Shown here piece after piece: positions 21,252 through 31,270 of a DNA stretch of 64,000 bases. This DNA comes from Gonapodya prolifera JEL478. Its lineage: Eukaryota; Monoblepharomycota; Monoblepharidomycetes; Monoblepharidales; Gonapodyaceae. Position 1 is the stretch's first letter; each line of letters opens with the position of its first letter. The notes below the pieces were generated by a model that did not search any database, was not told where the DNA came from, and worked only from the letters and a program-made list of their open reading frames with translations. The stretch spans positions 36,167 to 100,166 of the forward strand of contig KQ965797.1 in NCBI GenBank assembly GCA_001574975.1, written 5' to 3'. The translations under genes were made by a program, and so were the position numbers.

Positions 21252-23619
21252 CTAGGCCTCGGGGGCGGCCTTGACCTCGACCTCCTTCTTCTCGACCTCG
21301 TTGAGCTCCTCGGGGATGCCGTTCTCCTTCTGCCACTTGCGGGCGAGGTAGTTCTGGTACCGCAGCGCGAGCGGGATGGCCGCGTACGTGAGCGAGCCGA
21401 CGCCGAAGAGCACGGTCGAGATGGTCATTCCGGGGACGTACTGTGGAAGCAAAATGGGTGGGTTAGTGAAGAGGAATAAAAGGAGGTGCGGCACGGTGAG
21501 AGCTTACCTGAGGGGCGTCGGAGTTGGGGAACAGGAAGGGAGCGATGATGGACGCGATGGCTTGGCACACCAGAGTGGACGAAATACCAAGTCCGACCTC
21601 AGTGGAGCCCTTGAGAGTACTCGCGCGGAACTAGAACAAGGGTGGACATCAACATCACGTCGAGACTTGCACCTGGGGATGGAAACTCACGTTAACAAGG
21701 ACGGGGTAAGCACCGGTTTGCTGTTCATCAAATGTAACCAAGGGCTTCGTCAGCACCAAACCACAGGCACTCAACACGCGGGACAAAACACGTACGAAAG
21801 TCGTGAAGAAGAACAAGGCGTATCGCGCAGAGTTCGGGATGAAGCCCGGGTCGGTCGCGGTCGGGGGGTTGCGGGCGGCAGCGGTGAGGAGGGCGCTTCC
21901 GATAAAGCACACGAGGGTCGGGATGATGCCGTGCCACACGCGCTCCCGGGTGTAGTCAGAGTGCCACGAGTTGCCGACGTAGTAGAAGATCGCGGCTGCA
22001 GGCAGTCGAAGTCAAAGTCAGTGACTACAAAGTGAGGGGGGGGGGGGGGGGAGAAGGCGGTGCAACGTACCAAAGTTGGGCCATGCGGACATGAAGTTGG
22101 CAGAGAGCGCCGTGGTGTAGCCCATTCCGCCCAGAATGGAGGGCAAGAAGTTTGCGGCGCCGAGAATGCCGACCGACATGCAGACGTAGCTGAGCATGAA
22201 CTGTTGGGGTACGTGTCAGTTTCCCTTGACGAGACATAGGTTTCGCATCAGTGAAAGACGAGACTCACCAGCCAGTGCGCGGGTTGGGCAAAGACAGTAA
22301 TGGCCTCCTCGAAGATGAAGTTCTTGTCGTGCATCGAGGGCGCGTGCGAGGGGAGACGGCGGATGGCGACGTCCTGCTCTTCGGGGGTCTGAAGTGCAAG
22401 TCGAATGTGAGTAATTCCGCCCGGTGAACACCGTGTGGTGACGTGTGTGACTTACAAGGTACGAAGTCTGCGAGTGTGGGAACTCAAGGAGGACAAAGTA
22501 CAACACGGTGCCAAGGATAACAGCAGGCGCGCCTTCGAGGATAAACACCCATTGCCATGCCTTGAGACCACCAACACCATTGAGTCCCTCCATTGCGATC
22601 GCGAGCAGCCCGGAAACACCGCCGGCGAACCCGGACGCAGAGTAGAACCATCCGTTACGTGTGGCACGTTCGGTGGGTTTGAACCAGAAGCTAAAGTAGT
22701 AGAAGACGCCCGGGATGAGACCGGCCTCGCACAAGCCGAGGAAGAAGCGCGCGGCGAGGAGGCCCGCGGCGTTCTTGCAGGCGGCCATGCACATGACGAC
22801 GATACCCCTGGAATGGATCAAGGTTGTGTGAGCGGGGGAATGGGGGAAGGGGGGAAGGGGAGAAGGGTGCGTACCATGTGACCATGATTCGGGCGAGCCA
22901 GACACGGGCGGAGAATTTTTTGAGCCTGGTGAGGTGAAGAAGAGGTTGTGTGAGTGGAAAGAAGTGATGAGGAAAAAGAGCAAGAGGGCAATACCCACAT
23001 GATGTTGGAGGGAATTTCGGCGATGAGGAAGCCCCAGAAAGCGAGGGAGATAGCCCTGTGAACGAGAGAGAGGTGAGCGGCGGGGACTTGAGATACCGGA
23101 GTTCGGAGTGCGGAATTAATTACCAGTTGAATTCGACACCCTGAGTTCCAAGGCTGTTTTCGATACTGTCTGGTGACTTGGCGTTCAGAACCTGAATGAT
23201 GATGTTTACTGTTAGTCAGGGTCCATCCGCGGGAGTGTATGTAAGGTGCCCAACATGCCTTGACGTTCCCAAGGTTGACACGGTCCTGGCAAACGGTACG
23301 TGAGCTTTTTCTTGAAAGAATCCGGCAGACCAAACAGTCTCTCGACTTACAATGTAGGCAATGACGTACATGAACCACACAGGGAAGGTGATTCGCAGGT
23401 CGAGTTTGCGGAGGAGGCGTCTTTCCACTTCGGGGTCCCAAGTGACTGGAGGCAGCTACGGAACGATTCATTGGATCCCGTGTTACAATTCCCGAAAAAA
23501 ACAGGTTGGGCAAGCCGCGGTGTGCCTCCCACCATTTTGTCCTCCTCGGTGATGAGCTTGCCGTCCTCCGAGCGGGCAGGGCGGAAAAAGTTGCGTATGT
23601 CGTAACTTCCCGTCTCCAC
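21252..23619 (-). CDS. MFS anion:cation symporter (allantoate/nicotinate permease type)
   Basis: A multi-exon gene of about a dozen exons starts with 'METGSYDIRNFF' at 23619. Exon 2 has 'WDPEVERRLLRKLDLRI', the usual N-terminal signature of DAL5/TNA1-like ACS permeases, followed by TM1. Later exons carry 'AISLAFWGFLIAEIPSNIM', 'AARFFLGLCEAGLIPGVFYY', 'GWFYSASGFAGGVSGLLA', 'WQWVFILEGAPAVILGT' and 'FMLSYVCMSVGILGAANFLP', covering the 12-helix fold. The C-terminus is Glu/Lys-rich ('EELNEVEKKEVEVKAA'). The 'R.FLG..EA...PG' motif is diagnostic of the ACS family, which imports small organic anions such as allantoate, nicotinate or pantothenate with H+. The substrate cannot be assigned. Exon junctions were only partly verified. 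Confidence 0.82.
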
Positions 23620-25719
23620 GACATGTTTGGGTCTTTAGCGTGGCATTGGAGTTGGCGAGAGCGGGGAAATGACGGTGGTGGTGAGTAATGTCAGGGAGAC
23701 GCAGCCCGCACTGTCTCTCGCGGCAGAAGTGTGCGCTCACCCGTAGTACACCATAGCTGCGAGGTGGGGTGCTGCGAGATGTTTTTCCAAGAACGAGCGA
23801 CCGAGAGTGGGCGGACAGTTCTCTTTTCAAGGAACGGTGCGTCGGCGAAACAGGATCTGTGCCACTGTCCGCAGCAGGCGGCCTGAACGCCCTCTCCCTC
23901 CGCATGGCTCCGAAGTCTCGCATCCGCAATCCGTCTCCCTGCGTTTTGTGCTGTTTCATTGCGGCTGCAGCGATCGCCGACTCTCGGAATCATGTCCATT
24001 GCTTGTGCTTCGTTGCGTCCTGCTCCTCCGCCAACCCCCGGATTTCATTCGCAAGGTGGCCTTGGGAGGCGTCTCGGAATCTCCGGAAAGCTCCCCCNCC
24101 CCCCCCCCCCCCTTGCCGACCCAAAAACGCCTCGCGAAGCCCACTCATATCAGTTCAGAGCAAGTCCGCAAGGCGCACATACGTCCACCTTACATCACCA
24201 CTGCGACGTTCCGGTCACCGAATCACTCCATCACTTGCACTTCTTTCCGAGACCATGGGAGACAGGCCGTGGCTTCCGGTGTCTCCAACCTGAGTCGGAG
24301 GTAGTCGGAGGTTGTCCGCTTTCTGGTTTGCTTCTGGGCACCGATGACCTTTGTGCATGTGCCTCTCGAGCGTGTTGTTCACCCCACAACTAGTGAATAC
24401 AAGCCGCGATAGAATCAGTTCATTGTTGTCCTGCCTGAGCGCTCGCCGACGTCGAATGAATGTTGCGTGCAACTTGGCTTTCTCGGTCCAGCCAATCTCT
24501 ACGCTCCATGCCATAGTCAGAAAGACGGGTTTTCAAAGCTGGATGAATCAAATTGATCAACAGGTCGGCTTACAAAGTTTCAGCCGACTTGGTGAGCTGT
24601 GGGTTTCAAAGCTGGATTAACCATATTGATCCACATGACAGGTCGGCTAATTAGATTAATACACATGTCGGTTCACAGTCTGTTGTCTGTTCCAGCCGAG
24701 TGTCTGCCGCCGTTTGTTGGTGTTTCAAAGTTTGTTCGATTGCCTGCCTGAATGCCTCGGTATCGAACATGGTGTATGCTTGCCTTTTTGGGGTGACGTC
24801 TCCTTCTCCATAATCTTGCGTGTCCTGCGCCCGTTGTCGCAAATTTGCTGTTCCCAATTATATTGCCTTCACACAATGGCGCAACTCAACGTCTTGAGAA
24901 AGTACTCAAGTTATCGATTGTCCCCCCCCCCCCCCCCGCTGCTCTGGCTCGGTGCACTGGAGTCCGGAATCCGAGCGAGCGTTCATGTTTCCCTCTGTGA
25001 ATACTTACATCAAATGTGCAAGCGAAACGTGATGTGTGCGACTGTGGTAACCCTAAAGAACGACTTGTATTGACGTATTGGATGGAGCAGATGGGTTAGT
25101 ATTGAATGTGTCCTAACAAGGCAGTGTGTCTCCGAGACGCCCCCAGGATACATGGAATGCAAAACAGGCATAGAAATGCGTTCCGTATGCTCGGGCAACA
25201 AAGGATCGCTTCCCCCAACTAGGGTTGGAGTGTCACTTACGAATTTGGCAAGATTCGGCAACCGGTGTGAAGACGAATGGGGCTGGGAGACACACACTGT
25301 GACCTGATTTAAATAAAATTGGAATCATCGCTCATCTCTCCCCATGATGAAAGACGCGGTGTGGAATTCCATCTCGGACGATCTTCAACACTTCTCCGAC
25401 CGCACCAAACGACCTACGACCTGAGTTATTCTCGATGGTTCTGCGCGAACATGAAGTTGTTCTACGTGTAATTAATGATGTGAGGGTATTGAAGATTCAA
25501 GATATAACGTATTCTATATTACTTTTCGTTTTCATTTGTCTCATTTACAACATCAAAAACCCATCAACCATCTCTCCCGCATTATTTTCCGCTTGGCCAT
25601 TGTGCCTTGACGCAGTTCCCACAACACACAGTCTTTCAAAGCTTAGACCATTTTCGCCAAGAGATATTCCTGCGAGTATCACATTGACCAACACAACGGC
25701 TCTGTACAATACCAGACTT
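23620..25719. other. Gene-poor intergenic stretch
   Basis: About 2.1 kb with only short overlapping frames and no recognisable protein. It includes a poly-C run with an ambiguous base at 24098, another C-run near 24922, and a short tandem repeat described separately. A minus-strand frame near 24650-24876 encodes a charged helix ('TEAFRQAIEQTLKHQQ') reminiscent of gag-like sequence, but too little remains to call it. Confidence 0.45.
24529..24650. repeat. Two-unit imperfect tandem repeat (about 72 bp)
   Basis: The motif 'TTTCAAAGCTGGAT' followed by an AT-rich segment with 'ATTGATC', and then 'CAGGTCGGCT', occurs at about 24531 and again at about 24603. No gene overlaps it. The function is unknown. 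Confidence 0.6.
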
Positions 25720-27275
25720 TCACCACGCAACCTTGGCCAGGACTCCATTGGGCCACAACCTGACGCAAAGTTTGCGCATCTCATCCGCAAACAGGATAAA
25801 GATGGCAAAACGGAATTGGAAGAATCCAAAACTCAACCAGCACCAACGCTGTGCCAAAGAGGGTTTGGATCCATGGCACTTATGTGACGAACACGGCGAT
25901 AGCCACCACAATGAATGCCACAAAGAATATCCATGGATTTGGTTTCTTGAACACAGGGTTGGATTGCAAGATGGACCATCTTTTGTTACGAACAGACAGG
26001 AGGTTGCCCAGCTGGAGAATAACAAGGGTGACAAAGTAGACGCATTGTCCTTGCGTCTTGAAGTAAACAAGTTCGTCGTTTGTGTATCCATAGAAGCCAT
26101 CTTGGTAGTCCTCAAATGCGAAAAAGAGCGTGCTCATTGGGACACCAGCGTATCTCCAAAAGTAAAGAAAGAACATGCCATGTGATATTACAGTCATCAT
26201 GGTCCCAATGAACAGATAGCTCTGAAACCAAGAAAGTCAGATAGAGTACCATTTGCAATCAACCACATAGGTCACAAACCTGGAGATAGATTTTCAAGTT
26301 GATAAGGTGATTGCGCTTGTGATTTCTCAGAGGTAGAGTGAGGAGATTGAATTCTTCACTTTCCATGATCAAAGCAAGTGAAAGGAACAGATCTGTGAAG
26401 ACACAGATGATGATCATCAGGAAAGAACTGAGTGGCAGCGGAACACCAAAGTAAATGTTGAGAATAACTGGCCAGATCTTGGACCAGCTGCCCACAGGGA
26501 GGAGGTACAAGATGACCTTTTGGAGGTTCTGAAATACTAATTGACCCAGGCAGACTGCAGTAGTAATTGAATTAAAAGTGCCAAGGAGAACAAGAGTTGC
26601 CACTTCAATGGCGACGTCACTGCCAGTCGAAATGGCAATTGCAACGTGACCTGCTTTCAGTGCGGGAGCATCACTCACTCCATCTCCAGTCACCGCGACA
26701 ACGCAATGGTGGCTTTTGAACTGATTCACAATGGTCAACTTTTGCTCTGGTGTTGTTTGTGCAAAAACAATCTCCGAGTATCTGCAGACGACATCCCATT
26801 GAGCATCTGTAAGATCACCAATATGCTTGCCCTCAAGGACCAAACTCACTGGAATGAAGCCATTCTTGTCCACACTTTTGGGTTCTTTGACAGCTAAGGA
26901 AATGTCCATAATCGAATAAGGCTCTCCCTGGTGAGTCAAGATCCCAACCATGTGCCCAATTGCCACCGCCGTAAGGCCAAAATCGCCAGTCACCATGAAA
27001 AATTCCATACCAGCTCTATGGCAGTTGGCCACCGTCTGCGCTATTTCAGGCCTTGGAGGGTCAATAATTGCAATCATCCCAATGAGTGTGAGATCTCGGA
27101 AGCACTTTGTGGTGAGCTCATCAGTGAGAGCATTTGAATCAAGAGCATTGTGGGGCAAGTATTGATGAGAGCAGAGTGCGAGACCATTTCTCCTGCAGAG
27201 CTATGGCAGATGCCACAATGTTGTCATGGAGTTCCATTACTTTGTTCCCAGCACTGCTCCAGTATGAGGTGCATG

Positions 27276-27512
27276 CTACACAACCTAGGTGAGCTGCACG
27301 AGCCTGTAAACTGCAGGAACGTGTATATATGATCAGATGTACATAGCAAGACATAATGTGCATAGAACTCACCTGCAGGAACGTGATGCCAAACTTAGGG
27401 CACGTCCTGCAGGTGTGCACATCTAAACCCGCGGCCACAGTAGTGGCACAGCAGCTAATACCCAACACTCATACTACACTATATACTCCACGTTAGTGGA
27501 TGTCAGTGTGAC
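27276..27512 (-). mobile_element. Introner-like dispersed element, copy 1
   Basis: A 237-bp element nearly identical to the one at 62003-62237 and related to 27823-28044. Read on the minus strand it starts 'GTCACACTGACATCC' and ends 'GGTTGTGTAG'. It is flanked by an approximate 9-bp duplication (GGTGCATGC at 27268-27276 and AGTGCAAGC at 27513-27521, 7 of 9 identical) that translates to Ala-Cys-Thr on both sides of the break in the ATPase. It contains an internal inverted repeat (ACCTGCAGGAACGTG ... CACGTCCTGCAGGT). Confidence 0.75.
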
Positions 27513-27822
27513 AGTGCAAGCAGGTAAGACAACATCCAGTGCCCCTTTCACATACACCAAGAACTCAGACACAGAGTCAGTGTCGACACCGGATCCAAAC
27601 ATGCGTAACATCCATTTGTTCTTGGAGTTGAAAGGGATGCTGAAAGATGGTTTATTGGTCACGCGGATGCTATCAGTTGATGCAATTGATTCTGCAAACT
27701 GAAGAATGGTGGCATCTGTGGCGTTTCCGTTCACTGGAGACTGAGTGGCAGATCCTGGCGCTGTATGGCTCCGGTCAAATGTGGCTTCATTGCAAAGGGC
27801 AGCAGCTTTGAAGAGCTTGTTG

Positions 27823-28044
27823 CTACACAACCTTGGTGAGCTGCACGAGCCTGTAAACTGCAGGAACGTGTATATATATGATCAAACATACATAATATGT
27901 TGTAGCGCACACAGAACTCACCTGCAGGAACGTGACGCCAAACTTGGGGCACGCCCTGCAGGTGCACTCATCTAAATACATGACCACAGTAGTGGCACAG
28001 CACTTAACACCTCACACTATATATACCATGTCAATGGATGTCAC
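27823..28044 (-). mobile_element. Introner-like dispersed element, copy 2, acting as an exact intron
   Basis: This 222-nt stretch is homologous to copies 1 and 3 but more diverged. On the coding strand it has donor CAG|GTGACA and acceptor GTGTAG|CAAC. Removing it joins two ATPase exons in phase ('CHHSL' to 'SNKLFKAAALCNEA'), restoring a conserved region. The element ends coincide with the splice sites. Confidence 0.75.
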
Positions 28045-29798
28045 CTGAGGCTATGGTGACACTTGTCCAGTGCATTGTTCATAGGGGCAATAGTCCAATT
28101 GAAGCCCTCAGATGGAACTGAGTGCAATGTTCCATCTGCAAATCCGAATGCCATGACTTGCATGGTGTTTTGCGTGAGCATGCCTGTCTTGTCAGAGCAG
28201 ATTACGCTCACACAACCCAGAGTTTTGATGGTGGCAAGCAATTTTGGGAGGACATTGACCTCTTTCATGCATCAAGTAATCAGACAGAGAGTACTGGTCA
28301 CAGCCATTGGCATTCCCTCGGGGATGAACGCAACAACACAGCCCATCAAGGTAACTGTGGTACAAAATATTGGTGAGACAATAATCAAAAACTCTCAACG
28401 ATGCAAGCCACCCACCCAAAATGCCAACCACGTTGATGAACAAAACGTGAGTGACACGCAACCATCCCACCCATGTGAGCAAGATTATTGTGGCAAGAAC
28501 AACTGTGAGGAGCACAATAATCTTGACAAAGCGGTTGATTTCTTGCTTGATCAGGGTATCTTTTTGTTCTGTTGTAGCTGTGAGCTTTGAAATGCGACCC
28601 ATCACGGTTCTGGCCCTGGTGAGAACCACAATTCCTTTTGCAGAGCCATTCATCTGTAAGGTACGGGACATTATCAAATCATGTACTCAGGTAGGAACAA
28701 AACATACCATATGTGTTCCCATCAGCGCAATATTCTTCAACTCCAGGAAGTCTGGATCGGTCATGTCAATTCTTCTGTCCACTTCTTCACTTTTGCTGGT
28801 AAGAATGGAGTGATCAAATCTAGCATCCGAGGATGCCTCAATGATTCAAAGGTCAGCAGGAACTTTGTTTCCCAAGGAAAGCAAAACAATGTCCCCACAG
28901 ACGAGCTCGGTGGCAGGGATATGAGAGAGATCACCATTGCGTAGAACAGTGCATTTGGATGGCATGAGATTGAGAATTGAGCTCATGATTTTATGGGTTG
29001 ACCAGTCTTGGAAGGCTGGAGGGACAAACATTCAAGTTGCATTGCGTGAATATGGTACTTACAAGTGCAAAAGGAACGAACTGAAAGTGAAGCCTGAAGG
29101 AAAATAACGATCATGACTAAGATTCCAAGTGCCAAGTTTGTTGTCAATGGTGGAGCGGAGAGCGGCCTCCAGCATAGGAAGAACATGAGGACTCCAACCC
29201 AAAGTACAGAGCAGAATCCACTGAAGAAGTATCCAAGGATCTTCCAAAAATACTTTGGCTTTGCTTGGGTGATGATGTTGGGACCATCCTTCTGTCGGTG
29301 TCGCTGTTGAACTGCTCTTTCCAGTCCCACCGCAGGATCAACGTTGAACACCTTGCACATTCCATCCGTTGTCAATTTGTGGAACTCAATGTTTGCAAAA
29401 TAATCTGCATCAGAGCTTTTCCCCAGGACGACTGTAGAAACGCACGATTCCAAGGTGAGAGTACCTGGTGAAGAACAAACGGACCAAGGTCAGAAGGTAC
29501 GGCTCACACGAAAGTTGATTATTGACAGTGCGAAGTCTGCCAATCACCGTGACATGTCCAGGTACTCACGAAATTGAACCACCACTTCTGGGGCAGTGGA
29601 AACTATGTTCGTGGCTTTGTCCTCCCATGTGACATGAGAAACCTTTCCAGCAGGTCCCTGCACATCGAGACGTGCATCACTCTCAATGATCCGTTGGAGG
29701 AGAGCATGCTGCGCTCTGGCGCCGCCCAGCTCCAGATTGTCTTCCCAGGACTCAGTTGGCACCAATTCACTTGCAGGCATCTTAAGGGAACTTTGCAT

Positions 29799-30696
29799 GA
29801 TGAAGGGTCAAGAGATGCATAGCTACGAGCAGATATGTATTAAAGGATTGGTGAGCCCGGATAAAATTTTGGCCACGTGCTCTTGGGCAAAGATTGGTGG
29901 TATGTTGTCGCAGGGGCCGGTCAAGGACACACCAATCTTGGTTACTGACGGCCCACTGACAGCATCAAAGTTAAGGTTCATCTATGCACATGCTCCGTCT
30001 AGCAACAATAACCCACTCCGTAACAATAAATGAGTGTTCGATGAGGACCTGACTTCGCCTGTTGGTGGTGAAGTGGGAACCGCGAACCCTTCCGGATCAG
30101 GCACGTAAAGCCATAAAATTGCACCTGGGATCCTCCGTAAATCCAGTGACACCAAAATGAATTGTTTGAACGTTATGGCCTTTGATTTCCAAGAACCAGC
30201 CAAATTTATCTCGCATAGGACTTGTGTATCAGGAGGCACTCAACATTAGAGAGTGGTCAATTATGTAGCTTGCGCAGCACTCTCGGCATGTAGTGCAGTC
30301 TAGCGTTCACGTCATACCAGTATCTAATGGCGTCAGTGTAAAGGACACGTTCGCACTGCTGTTAGAGTGCAAAGCTCCGGATCGTCGCATTCCCCGCGCT
30401 TGATTCAAACAACGCAAATTGGCTTGACCTTCACTTTACCGCACTCCTCAAAGCTACTTTTTGTGAAACTGGGAGTATCCTTCCGTGGTGTCTGTGGTGA
30501 GTGACTCAATCGCTTCCGTCCATGAATTTTTTGGCCTGAGGGGTGCCGGATTATCCTTGTCCTCTATTGAGTGAGTGACTCAATGCATTCATACCTCCAT
30601 GATAAAAGGGACACAAACACTTAACATCTTTATTTACCCTCAACTTGAACAGAATCCCATTCCTATCAACACCACAAAACCCTCAAATCAAACACC
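29799..30696. other. Intergenic region
   Basis: About 900 bp without a recognisable gene. A weak minus-strand frame at 29982-30239 shows no domain. It separates the ATPase relic from the small membrane-protein gene. Confidence 0.45.
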
Positions 30697-30969
30697 ATGG
30701 GCAAGTCTGCTGCGCTTCAAGCGCAGATATACATCTGGCTCATGCAGTACGCCGTTGCTCACCCGACCGCGACGGTCGCCGTCCTTATCTTCAAGGCGAA
30801 TGTGGCCCTGGCGTTCCTGCATGCACATCCACTTGGACTAGTCACGGCCGGTGTTGCGACGCTTGTGATCGGAACAGCCGCTGCAGAAGTGATTGAGAAC
30901 CGGGAGAAGATTACGGCAATGCGGAGGCAGGGGAAGACTTGGGAGACTATATTTCGTGAACTGTTTTAG
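30697..30969 (+). CDS. Small membrane protein, unknown
   Basis: A 90-residue single-exon frame starting in the context CACCATGGGC, a good eukaryotic initiation context. Residues about 15-65 form two hydrophobic segments ('ATVAVLIFKANVALAFL' and 'LVTAGVATLVIGTAAAEVI'), and the C-terminus is charged and helical ('REKITAMRRQGKTWETIF'). No family is recognised. The clean context and membrane-like pattern support a real gene, but its size keeps this uncertain. Confidence 0.5.
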   Translation: MGKSAALQAQIYIWLMQYAVAHPTATVAVLIFKANVALAFLHAHPLGLVTAGVATLVIGTAAAEVIENREKITAMRRQGKTWETIFRELF

Positions 30970-31270
30970 GCACTCTGCGGGTGGGAAGGACCCACACCCG
31001 TATCAAGGGGTACTGTTTGACGGACCTCCTAAGGTACAAACAGTCAAAGACACTTACAGTATTTGTGTTACAGTAGTATGGTGATTTGCAGTTGTATATA
31101 GTATTACCGTCTTGAAAATTTCCCGTCATGCATCCGTTCAGACGTTATATGTGCTACAAGCAAACAAATTTTCTATGTCACCAGCGTTGCCAAATAACGA
31201 TCGCAATAAGGTATTCGTAGGAGGGAGGAGGGTTTGCAAAGCGGTGATATTCATTGTTGGGACCCTCGTC

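Larger units (their letters stand above)
25720..29798 (-). pseudogene. Decayed Na+/K+-type (IIC) P-type ATPase
   Basis: The complete order of a fungal Na+/K+-type ATPase can be followed on the minus strand. The N-terminus is 'VTWEDKATNI' to 'VQFR' (from 29798), followed across an intron by 'TLTLES'. Then come 'IEFHKLTTDGMC', 'FQDWSTHKIM', 'ELVCGDIVLLSLGNKVPADL', 'FIPEGMPMAVT', the phosphorylation site, 'VKGALDVVLPAC', 'MVTGDFGLTA', 'VTGDGVSDAPALKAG' and the C-terminal membrane helices. Breaks seen are an in-frame TGA at 28272-28274, a frameshift near 27180, a TAA at 25880-25882 and a frameshift near 25830. Key residues are also changed: the DKTGT loop reads DKTGM (Met codon 28179-28181) and the hinge reads 'GVSDAP' rather than 'GVND.P'. 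Two copies of a dispersed element interrupt it. In life such pumps are electrogenic cation ATPases of the plasma membrane. This copy is almost certainly inactive. Confidence 0.85.

Noticed and set aside
27139-27468. An ORF through introner copy 1 as a separate gene
   Set aside because: It is ATPase exon sequence plus element sequence that happens to lack stops.
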